A stretch of DNA of 64,000 nt. Source: Scolanthus callimorphus (lineage: Eukaryota > Cnidaria > Anthozoa > Actiniaria > Edwardsiidae). The stretch lies in assembly GCA_033964015.1 (NCBI GenBank), contig CM066916.1, forward strand, positions 28,599,404 through 28,663,403, read 5' to 3'. The position numbers and the translations under genes were made by a program. The notes below the pieces were generated by a model. That model saw nothing but the letters and a program-made list of their open reading frames with translations. It made no database searches and had not been told where the DNA came from. This document shows positions 24,701 to 36,700 of this stretch, piece by piece; within the stretch, counting starts at the first letter, position 1, and every line of letters starts with the position of its first letter.

Positions 24701-27700
24701 CATACTACACTAAATATCAACATCTACACGCCAGAGAAAAGAAAACAAGGATACCGATGCGTCCGTCGAAGCTTGCAGTGTACACTTTCTTTCTGTAGAT
24801 ACTGGTAGCTACAGCCGTTATACTTTTACAATGACCCTGACAATGCAAAAGCAAAAATACAGTTAACCTTTGCCAGTAGCAAACAGAAGCATACTCTGCA
24901 ATTACAGTAAAACCCCGAGATTACGATACCCCAAGGGGCAGTGATATTACATAGTAAAATCGGGGTTTCGTTGTAAACGAACTCTAGATATAAGGATTTA
25001 TAGGCAAGGTATTGTTGTCGGGGTATCGTTAAATCGAGGATCGTAAATCGGGGTTCCACTGTATACAAAAACACCTGAGGTGAGCTGATGAACGAAAATT
25101 AGGTAGTCCCACTTACCTTGATAACCTACAAGGTTTGGATGGATCGTCCTGTTCAGGTAGATCCACTTACCTTGATAACCCTACAAGGTTTGGACGGATC
25201 GTCCCTGTTCAGGTAGTTCCGATTACCTTGATAACCCTACAAGGTTTGGACGGATCGTCCTTGTGCAGGTAGTCCCGCTTACCTTGATAATCCTACAAGG
25301 TTTGGACGGATCGTCCCTGTTCAGGTAGTACCGCTTACCTTGATAACCCTACAAGGTTTGGACGGATCGTCCCTGTTCAGGTAGTCCCGCTTACCTTGAT
25401 AACCCTACAAGGTTTGGTCGGATCGTCCCTGTTCAGGTAGTCCCGCTTACTTTGATAACCCTACAAGGTTTGGACGGATCGTCCCTGTTCAGGTAGTACC
25501 GCTTACCTTGATAACCCTACAAGGTTTGGACGGATCGTCCCTGTTCAGGTAGTTCCGCTTACCTTGATAACCCTACAAGGTTTGGACGGATCGTCCTTGT
25601 GCAGGTAGTCCCGCTTACCTTGATAACCCTACAAGGTTTGGACGGATCGTCCCTGTTTAGGTAGTCCCGCTTAACTTGATAACCCTACAAGGTTTGGACG
25701 GATCGTCCCTGTTCAGGTAGTACCGCTTACCTTGATAACCCTACAAGGTTTGGACGGATCGTCCCTGTTTAGGTAGTCCCGCTTAACTTGATAACCCTAC
25801 AAGGTTTGGACGGATCGTCCCTGTTCAGGTAGTACCGCTTACCTTGATAACCCTACAAGGTTTGGACGGATCGTCCCTGTTCAGGTAGTACCGCTTAACT
25901 TGATAACCCTACAAGGTTTGGACGGATCGTCCCTGTTTAGGTAGTCCCGCTTAACTTGATAACCCTACAAGGTTTGGACGGATCGTCCCTGTTCAGGTAG
26001 TACCGCTTACCTTGATAACCCTACAAGGTTTGGACGGATCGTCCCTGTTCAGGTAGTACCGCTTAACTTGATAACCCTACAAGGTTTGGACGGATCGTCC
26101 CTGTTCAGGTAGTACCGCTTACCTTGATAACCCTACAAGGTTTGGACGGATCGTCCCTGTTCAGGTAGTACCGCTTACCTTGATAACCCTACAAGGTTTG
26201 GACGGATCATCCCTGTTCAGGTGGTCCCGCTTACCTTGATAACCCTACAAGGTGTGGACGGATCGTCGCTGTTCAGGTAGTCCCGCTTACCTTGATAACC
26301 CTACAAGGTTTGGACGGATCGTCCTGTTCAGGTAGTCCCGCTTACCTTGATAACCCTACAAGGTTTGGACGGATCGTCCCTGTTCAGGTAGTACCGCTTG
26401 CCTTGATACCTTGTAGGGTTATCAAGGTAAGCGGGACTACCTGCACAAGGACGATCCGTCCACACCTTGTAGGGTTATCAAGTTAAGCGGGACTACCTAA
26501 ACAGGGACGATCCGTCCAAACCTTGTAGGGTTATCAAGGTAAGCGGGACTACCTGCACAAGGACGATCCGTCCAAACCTTGTAGGGTTATCAAGGTAAGC
26601 GGAACTACCTGAACAGGGATGATCCGTCCAAACCTTGTAGGGTTATCAAGTTAAGCGGGACTACCTGAACAGGGACGATCCGTCCAAACCTTGTAGGGTT
26701 ATCAAGGTAAGCGGTACTACCTGAACAGGACGATCCATCCAAACCTTGTAGGGTTATCAAAGTAAGCGGGACTACCTGAACAGGGACGATCCGTCCAAAC
26801 CTTGTAGGGTTATCAAGGTAAGCGGAACTACCTGAACAGGGACGATCCGTCCAAACCTTGTAGGGTTATCAAGGCAAGCGGTACCACCTGAACAGGGATG
26901 ATCCGTCCAAACCTTGTAGGGTTATCAAGTTAAGCGGTACTACCTGAACAGGGACGATCCGTCCAAACCTTGTAGGGTTATCAAGGTAAGCGGTACTGCC
27001 TGAACAGGACGATCCATCCAAACCTTGTAGGGTTATCAAAGTAAGCGGGACTACCTGAACAGGGACGATCCGTCCAAACCTTGTAGGGTTATCAAGGTAA
27101 GCGGAACTACCTGAACAGGGACGATCCGTCCAAACCTTGTTCATCCCTGTTCAGGTGGTACCGCTTGCCTTGATAACCCTACAAGGTTTGGACGGATCGT
27201 CCCTGTTCAGGTAGTTCCGCTTACCTTGATAACCCTACAAGGTTTGGACGGATCGTCCCTGTTCAGGTAGTCCCGCTTACTTTGATAACCCTACAAGGTT
27301 TGGATGGATCGTCCTGTTCAGGTAGTACCGCTTACCTTGATAACCCTACAAGGTTTGGACGGATCGTCCCTGTTCAGGTAGTACCGCTTAACTTGATAAC
27401 CCTACAAGGTTTGGACGGATCGTCCCTGTTCAGGTAGTACCGCTTACCTTGATAACCCTACAAGGTTTGGACGGATCGTCCCTGTTCAGGTAGTACCGCT
27501 TACCTTGATAACCCTACAAGGTTTGGACGGATCGTCCCTGTTTAGGTAGTCCCGCTTAACTTGATAACCCTACAAGGTTTGGACGGATCGTCCCTGTTCA
27601 GGTAGTCCCGCTTACTTTGATAACCCTACAAGGTTTGGACGGATCGTCCCTGTTCAGGTAGTCCCGCTTACTTTGATAACCCTACAAGGTTTGGATGGAT

Positions 27701-30700
27701 CGTCCTGTTCAGGTAGTACCGCTTACCTTGATAACCCTACAAGGTTTGGACGGATCGTCCCTGTTCAGGTAGTACCGCTTAACTTGATAACCCTACAAGG
27801 TTTGGACGGATCGTCCCTGTTCAGGTAGTACCGCTTACCTTGATAACCCTACAAGGTTTGGACGGATCGTCCCTGTTCAGGTAGTACCGCTTACCTTGAT
27901 AACCCTACAAGGTTTGGACGGATCGTCCCTGTTCAGGTAGTACCGCTTAACTTGATAACCCTACAAGGTTTGGACGGATCGTCCCTGTTCAGGTAGTCCC
28001 GCTTACTTTGATAACCCTACAAGGTTTGGACGGATCGTCCCTGTTCAGGTAGTACCGCTTACCTTGATAACCCTACAAGGTTTGGACGAATCGTCCCTGT
28101 TCAGGCAGTACCGCTTACCTTGATAACCCTACAAGGTTTGGTCGGATCGTCCCTGTTCAGGTAGTACCGCTTACCTTGATAACCCTACAAGGTTTGGTCG
28201 GATCGTCCCTGTTTAGGTAGTCCCGCTTAACTTGATAACCCTACAAGGTTTGGACGGATCGTCCCTGTTCAGGTAGTACCGCTTACCTTGATAACCCTAC
28301 AAGGTTTGGACGGATCGTCCCTGTTTAGGTAGTCCCGCTTAACTTGATAACCCTACAAGGTTTGGACGGATCGTCCCTGTTCAGGTAGTACCGCTTACCT
28401 TGATAACCCTACAAGGTTTGGACGGATCGTCCCTGTTCAGGTAGTACCGCTTAACTTGATAACCCTACAAGGTTTGGACGGATCGTCCCTGTTTAGGTAG
28501 TCCCGCTTAACTTGATAACCCTACAAGGTTTGGACGGATCGTCCCTGTTCAGGTAGTACCGCTTACCTTGATAACCCTACAAGGTTTGGACGGATCGTCC
28601 CTGTTCAGGTAGTACCGCTTAACTTGATAACCCTACAAGGTTTGGACGGATCGTCCCTGTTCAGGTAGTACCGCTTACCTTGATAACCCTACAAGGTTTG
28701 GACGGATCGTCCCTGTTCAGGTAGTACCGCTTACCTTGATAACCCTACAAGGTTTGGACGGATCATCCCTGTTCAGGTGGTCCCGCTTACCTTGATAACC
28801 CTACAAGGTGTGGACGGATCGTCGCTGTTCAGGTAGTCCCGCTTACCTTGATAACCCTACAAGGTTTGGACGGATCGTCCTGTTCAGGTAGTCCCGCTTA
28901 CCTTGATAACCCTACAAGGTTTGGACGGATCGTCCCTGTTCAGGTAGTACCGCTTGCCTTGATACCTTGTAGGGTTATCAAGGTAAGCGGGACTACCTGC
29001 ACAAGGACGATCCGTCCACACCTTGTAGGGTTATCAAGTTAAGCGGGACTACCTAAACAGGGACGATCCGTCCAAACCTTGTAGGGTTATCAAGGTAAGC
29101 GGGACTACCTGCACAAGGACGATCCGTCCAAACCTTGTAGGGTTATCAAGGTAAGCGGAACTACCTGAACAGGGATGATCCGTCCAAACCTTGTAGGGTT
29201 ATCAAGTTAAGCGGGACTACCTGAACAGGGACGATCCGTCCAAACCTTGTAGGGTTATCAAGGTAAGCGGTACTACCTGAACAGGACGATCCATCCAAAC
29301 CTTGTAGGGTTATCAAAGTAAGCGGGACTACCTGAACAGGGACGATCCGTCCAAACCTTGTAGGGTTATCAAGGTAAGCGGAACTACCTGAACAGGGACG
29401 ATCCGTCCAAACCTTGTAGGGTTATCAAGGCAAGCGGTACCACCTGAACAGGGATGATCCGTCCAAACCTTGTAGGGTTATCAAGTTAAGCGGTACTACC
29501 TGAACAGGGACGATCCGTCCAAACCTTGTAGGGTTATCAAGGTAAGCGGTACTGCCTGAACAGGACGATCCATCCAAACCTTGTAGGGTTATCAAAGTAA
29601 GCGGGACTACCTGAACAGGGACGATCCGTCCAAACCTTGTAGGGTTATCAAGGTAAGCGGAACTACCTGAACAGGGACGATCCGTCCAAACCTTGTTCAT
29701 CCCTGTTCAGGTGGTACCGCTTGCCTTGATAACCCTACAAGGTTTGGACGGATCGTCCCTGTTCAGGTAGTTCCGCTTACCTTGATAACCCTACAAGGTT
29801 TGGACGGATCGTCCCTGTTCAGGTAGTCCCGCTTACTTTGATAACCCTACAAGGTTTGGATGGATCGTCCTGTTCAGGTAGTACCGCTTACCTTGATAAC
29901 CCTACAAGGTTTGGACGGATCGTCCCTGTTTAGGTAGTCCCGCTTAACTTGATAACCCTACAAGGTTTGGACGGATCGTCCCTGTTCAGGTAGTACCGCT
30001 TACCTTGATAACCCTACAAGGTTTGGACGGATCGTCCCTGTTCAGGTAGTACCGCTTACCTTGATAACCCTACAAGGTTTGGACGGATCGTCCCTGTTCA
30101 GGTAGTACCGCTTAACTTGATAACCCTACAAGGTTTGGACGGATCGTCCTGTTCAGGTAGTACCGCTTACCTTGATAACCCTACAAGGTTTGGACGGATC
30201 GTCCCTGTTCAGGTAGTACCGCTTAACTTGATAACCCTACAAGGTTTGGACGGATCGTCCCTGTTCAGGTAGTCCCGCTTACTTTGATAACCCTACAAGG
30301 TTTGGACGGATCGTCCCTGTTCAGGTAGTACCGCTTACCTTGATAACCCTACAAGGTTTGGACGAATCGTCCCTGTTCAGGCAGTATCGCTTACCTTGAT
30401 AACCCTACAAGGTTTGGTCGGATCGTCCCTGTTCAGGTAGTACCGCTTACCTTGATAACCCTACAAGGTTTGGTCGGATCGTCCCTGTTCAGGTAGTACC
30501 GCTTACCTTGATAACCCTACAAGGTTTGGACGGATCGTCCCTGTTCAGGTAGTACCGCTTACCTTGATAACCCTACAAGGTTTGGACGGATCGTCCCTGT
30601 TCAGGTAGTACCGCTTAACTTGATACCCTACAAGGTTTGGACGGATCGTCCCTGTTCAGGTAGTACCGCTTAACTTGATAACCCTACAAGGTTTGGACGG

Positions 30701-33700
30701 ATCGTCCCTGTTCAGGTAGTACCGCTTAACTTGATAACCCTACAAGGTTTGGACGGATCGTCCCTGTTCAGGTAGTACCGCTTAACTTGATAACCCTACA
30801 AGGTTTGGACGGATCGTCCCTGTTCAGGTAGTACCGCTTAACTTGATAACCCTACAAGGTTTGGACGGATCGTCCCTGTTTAGGTAGTCCCGCTTAACTT
30901 GATAACCCTACAAGGTTTGGACGGATCGTCCTTGTGCAGGTAGTCCCGCTTGCCTTGATAACCCTACAAGGTTTGGACGGATCATCCCTGTTCAGGTAGT
31001 ACCGCTTAACTTGATAACCCTACAAGGTTTGGACGGATCGTCCCTGTTCAGGTAGTACCGCTTAACTTGATAACCCTACAAGGTTTGGACGGATCGTCCC
31101 TGTTCAGGTAGTACCGCTTAACTTGATAACCCTACAAGGTTTGGACGGATCGTCCCTGTTCAGGTAGTACCGCTTAACTTGATAACCCTACAAGGTTTGG
31201 ACGGATCGTCCCTGTTCAGGTAGTCCCGCTTGCCTTGATAACCCTACAAGGTTTGGACGGATCGTCCCTGTTCAGGTAGTACCGCTTACCTCGATAACCC
31301 TACAAGGTTTGGACGGATCATCCCTGTTCAGGTGGTCCCGCTTAACTTGATAACCCTACAAGGTTTGGACGGATCATCCCTGTTCAGGTAGTACCGCTTA
31401 ACTTGATAACCCTACAAGGTTTGGACGGATCGTCCCTGTTCAGGTAGTACCGCTTAACTTGATAACCCTACAAGGTTTGGACGGATCGTCCCTGTTCAGG
31501 TAGTACCGCTTAACTTGATAACCCTACAAGGTTTGGACGGATCGTCCCTGTTCAGGTAGTACCGCTTAACTTGATAACCCTACAAGGTTTGGACGGATCG
31601 TCCCTGTTCAGGTAGTCCCGCTTGCCTTGATAACCATACAAGGTTTGGACGGATCGTCCCTGTTCAGGTAGTACCGCTTACCTTGATAACCCTACAAGGT
31701 TTGGACGGATCGTCCCTGTTCAGGTAGTACCGCTTACCTTGATAACCCTACAAGGTTTGAACGGATCGTCCCTGTTCAGGTAGTACCGCTTAACTTGATA
31801 ACCCTACAAGGTTTGGACGGATCATCCCTGTTCAGGTGGTCCCGCTTAACTTGATAACCCTACAAGGTTTGGACGGATCATCCCTGTTCAGGTAGTACCG
31901 CTTGCCTTGATAACCCTACAAGGTTTGGACGGATCGTCCCTGTTCAGGTAGTACCGCTTGCCTTGATAACCCTACAAGGTTTGGACGGATCGTCCCTGTT
32001 CAGGTAGTACCGCTTACCTTGATAACCCTACAAGGTTTGGACGGATCGTCCCTGTTCAGGTGGTACCGCTTAACTTGATAACCCTACAAGGTTTGGACGG
32101 ATCGTCCCTGTTCAGGTAGTACCGCTTGCCTTGATAACCCTACAAGGTTTGGACGGATCGTCCCTGTTCAGGTAGTACCGCTTACCTTGATAACCCTACA
32201 AGGTTTGGACGGATCGTCCCTGTTCAGGTAGTACCGCTTAACTTGATAACCCTACAAGGTTTGGGACGGATCGTCCCTGTTCAGGTAGTACCGCTTAACT
32301 TGATAACCCTACAAGGTTTGGACGGATCGTCCTTGTGCAGGTAGTCCCGCTTGCCTTGATAACCCTACAAGGTTTGGACGGATCGTCCCTGTTCAGGTAG
32401 TACCGCTTACCTTGATAACCCTACAAGGTTGGACGGATCGTCCCTGTTCAGGTAGTACCGCTTAACTTGATAACCCTACAAGGTTTGGACGGATCGTCCC
32501 TGTTCAGGTAGTACCGCTTACCTTGATAACCCTACAAGGTTTGGACGGATCGTCCTTGTGCAGGTAGTCCCGCTTACCTTGATAACCCTACAAGGTTTGG
32601 ACGGATCGTCCCTGTTCAGGTAGTACCGCTTACCTTGATAACCCTACAAGGTTTGGACGGATCGTCCTTGTGCAGGTAGTCCCGCTTACCTTGATAACCC
32701 TACAAGGTTTGGACGGATCGTCCCTGTTCAGGTAGTACCGCTTACCTTGATAACCCTACAAGGTTTGGACGGATCGTCCCTGTTCAGGTAGTACCGCTTA
32801 ACTTGATAACCCTACAAGGTTTGGACGGATCGTCCCTGTTCAGGTAGTACCGCTTAACTTGATAACCCTACAAGGTTTGGACGGATCGTCCCTGTTCAGG
32901 TAGTACCGCTTAACTTGATAACCCTACAAGGTTTGGACGGATCGTCCCTGTTCAGGTAGTACCGCTTAACTTGATAACCCTACAAGGTTTGGACGGATCG
33001 TCCCTGTTCAGGTAGTACCGCTTAACTTGATAACCCTACAAGGTTTGGACGGATCGTCCCTGTTTAGGTAGTCCCGCTTAACTTGATAACCCTACAAGGT
33101 TTGGACGGATCGTCCTTGTGCAGGTAGTCCCGCTTACCTTGATAACCCTACAAGGTTTGGACGGATCGTCCCTGTTTAGGTAGTCCCGCTTACCTTGATA
33201 ACCCTACAAGGTTTGGACGGATCGTCCCTGTTTAGGTAGTCCCGCTTACCTTGATAACCCTACAAGGTTTGGACGGATCGTCCCTGTCCAGGTAGTCCCG
33301 CTTACCTTGATAACTCTACTGACAAGGTTTTGACGGATCGTCCCTGTTCAGGTAGCTCCGCTTACCTTGATAACCCTACAAGGTTTGGACGGATCGTCCC
33401 TGTTCAGGTAGTTGATATCACCAGACAGCGACACCGACAGAAGGTGATTGCCTTGCCACAGGCAACCCAGCTGCTGATCCTCTAACTTGTCACCCATCTT
33501 GAAGGTCCTATTTGGTACAAGAGAGGCAACATTTGGGGAAAGCTTACATTTCAGTTTGCAAGATCACCAGAAAAGAAGGCTAAAGCAAGCTGAGACAAGG
33601 CGGTGAAGAGGGGGTAACAATCACGGGTCAGATTGTTAAAATTCACGAAATCTTAACCTGTTAGAGCAAGCAGCATTTGGCTTTCATTCTTTCATGTCAA

Positions 33701-36700
33701 ATCTGTATTCAAGGATCACGATAGTAAAATTCTACCAATCAGCGGAATATGAACTCATTTTAGTCCCCCTCTAGGGGTAGCGATGGACCCCTTAAAATTT
33801 CAAAACTATCGCTAAAATATCGCAGAATCTGGGAATCTCGGCGTTTTTTTTCGCACGTCTCGGAGTCTCGGATTTTTTCTGCCGCGGTATCGGAATCTCG
33901 GATTTTCATTTTATTATTCTGACATGTAAGCGAAGCACGATACCGTCGATAAAGGGACATCAACTGGACTCAACAAATCTGGAGACTGCCTTCAAATGGC
34001 GAAATTTAGTGCAATTCTCCCGGGAGAAATACAGTAAATGTATGGAAGTCGTCTTCAATTTTTTCCCGGGAGACGAGAGACGGAGCGAAAAATCTTGAGA
34101 CTCCCGACAAATAACACATCAGAGACTTTAAAAGCTCGGAGACTCGGATTTTTGAAATTCCTCGAAAGTCTTGGGCTCAGATTATGAAACGCGGGTCTCG
34201 GCAAGTCTATTTACCCATCGCTACCCTTCCCTTTCCTGCAGGATTTTTAAATTTGATCGAAACAGTTTAAAATTCAAAAATCTATGACGTCACGATGCAT
34301 CCGCGAATAGTACAAACTGAAGTGGAAGGCGTCTTACATTACAAGAGTCATGTCGAGGATGTTCCATAATTTGCATGTCTTGTCAGCCGAGGCGGTAAGC
34401 AGTGACTTGTCATTGGGATCAGGATTCCAAGAAACCTGGAAGCAGAAACAGGCCTGCTCACAACAAAATATATTAATCACATAAAAAGGTTTCAAAATTC
34501 CGCCTTTGAAAACTGAATTAGGACAAATAACTTTTTTTACCATAAAAAAAGAAAACAATTTAGTAGAACTGCAGTATACTGTGAAATGCGCTGCGCTCAC
34601 TCGTGAGAGATTGAGTTAAACACTCGAAGATAAAATTCGTATCTCCGCGCGCCCAGGTAATATCCTCTATTTAATAAAATTAATAAATATTAGTCAAAAA
34701 CTGATGTTCCCTTTTGAATCAAAGGGATCATACATCCACATTTGTAAACCGCAATTGAACATTTATAAGGATATTTGCGGTATACAAAATGCATACATTT
34801 TATTTTTTAACCATGTTTTATACCACAATGCGCCGGTTACTCGAATTCTGTTTGGGTCTCAGCCCATGGGATCATTTAACAATTTCAAAACGTTTTGAGT
34901 GATGTGGACTCTTATTTATCACGCTTTTACGCCATCATCGTGGTCAAAATGTTCGTGGATTCACAAGCCGCAGGCGGGTCTTCCTTGGAACTAAAAAATC
35001 TAACAGATTTAAACTGATTACAGAGTTGGACATTACTGCCGGTTATCGGACATTGTCCTATCAAAATAGGCAAATTTCCGACAAATTTTCAGACATGTCC
35101 GGCCAATGTTCCAGTAGAGACAAACCAAGAACAAGACATGTCCGGCCAAGTAAGAAAAAATATTTCCAGTTCTGTATAGGCGGATTTATTGTGACGTCAA
35201 TGTTTATAAATTTGAAGCATCCGTGAAAATCAGCAAGCGTAACGGAGCAACAAAAAGAAATGTTCTGAATTTCAATAGCGCCTGGTGAATGAAGCGTGAT
35301 TAGAAAGTTTTACGTTCGTCATTCAAATTATAAACGCATTGCGATAAGTTCAATTTACAGAAAACATGAGGGGTAATGAGCTTCTTGCCACCCAAGAAAT
35401 TCAAGGCTATCGAAAATGCCTCTTTGCTCTTGAAAAATGTAATAAAGATGTTCGCGAGATGAAATAATTACTATTCCTAAGACTATTCCGTTCATTTCGG
35501 AGGCTCTACGCAGGATTTTAAAAATGAGTGGATTGCTGTGTCGCAAAAGGCTCATTAGCCCACATATTTTCACCAAAATGAACATTTACCTACGTCCTTA
35601 CAACTGAATGTTAAACCTTAACATTTTCATAGTAGGTTTCATTTGCTGTCCGCTATTCAGTGCTGATTATTTTCAAGCTCCTTCAAACATTCTGAATCTT
35701 GACCCTGCTTATGCAAATGAGCCCAAACTGTAAACACGAAATCCCCCTATTATCCACGTACGTTGCCCTGCGCGCACCATGCAACGATGCGTCATGAATT
35801 GTGATTTGCATGCCCTGCGTGCTTGTTACATTTTGCTGCGTTTTGACCTCAACATGCCACCAGTTTTTATTAAAAAGAAAATGGTTTACTTTACCCATAA
35901 ATTCCTCCAGCATGCGCTTTGCCTTTGACTTCCGGGTCCACTAGCTCAGCTTCAAGAGACCCATCTTTGCCGTTAAAAAGCATCAGCTATGGAAACAAAA
36001 ATGAAATAGAATCATTTAATTGATTGAATTTGCCCGAGAGCCGGGAATTCCTCAGAGAGCGAGGCATCCAATTACGAGGTTCCCTTGTCAGGCTTGTCAG
36101 TGTAGTGGGTTAGTAAGTTGTAAGCCCTGCAATGAGGATGGGCAACTTCGGACGTCCACGTGTTTCTATTACGTCCCTCTGGTTCAGATTAATGTAGTAC
36201 ATGTGGGAGACAGGACCTACGGTTTTACGTCCTTGTCCGAGAAGACGTGAAAGTCTAATTATTTGCAGATCTTGGAACAAAAGCAGCACAACTTCTCTTC
36301 AATTATGTAAAGACCCTGAATGTTGGTCCGGCCGGCCGGGGTTTGACCCACCACCGTTTCGCACAAATAACCATTATCCTGCGAGATTGCGCAGAATATC
36401 GTCTGATACTTAGCCGACGAGGGACGAAGTCCCGAGTTGGCTAAAATCAGACGATATTCTGCAAAATCAAGCAGGATAATGGTTTTATTATTCAGCACAT
36501 CGATAGCACAAAACCCCCCGAAAAAATGACTTTTGTGTATTATTTACGAGCTCAAAACATCATATTTCCCTCAGAGACGGATATCGCAGGATAGCTGTCA
36601 TGTACAGAAGACAGCTATTGGCGTTCCAATGACCATATTTGGGCAGTGCATCGATGTGCTGAATAATAACAGTCTTTATTCGTGTCCGTCCAAAACTCTT

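Larger units (their letters stand above)
25101..33413 (-). repeat. 56-bp satellite derived from the WDR1 exon 9/intron 9 border, about 148 copies
   Basis: Period 56 bp over 8.3 kb. Read on the WDR1 strand, each unit is 45 nt matching the end of exon 9 ([15 protein letters not shown]) followed by 11 nt of intron (GTAAGCGG-type). The exon-proximal unit (33366-33410) is the actual coding end of exon 9 with an intact donor. The distal end (25101-25145) runs into GTAAGTGGGACTACCTAATT, evidently the original intron start. Donor variants between units: AAG|GT, AAG|TT, AAG|GC and AAA|GT. Some base changes travel together (TTTAGG with TCCCGC and TTAAC). One unit near 33303 has a 4-bp insertion. Read-through from exon 9 hits TGA after VSGTT. 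Confidence 0.95.

Noticed and set aside
25101..33413. CRISPR-like array or repeat-protein gene
   Set aside because: The units are contiguous with no spacers, 56 is not a multiple of three, and the unit equals a host exon-intron border.
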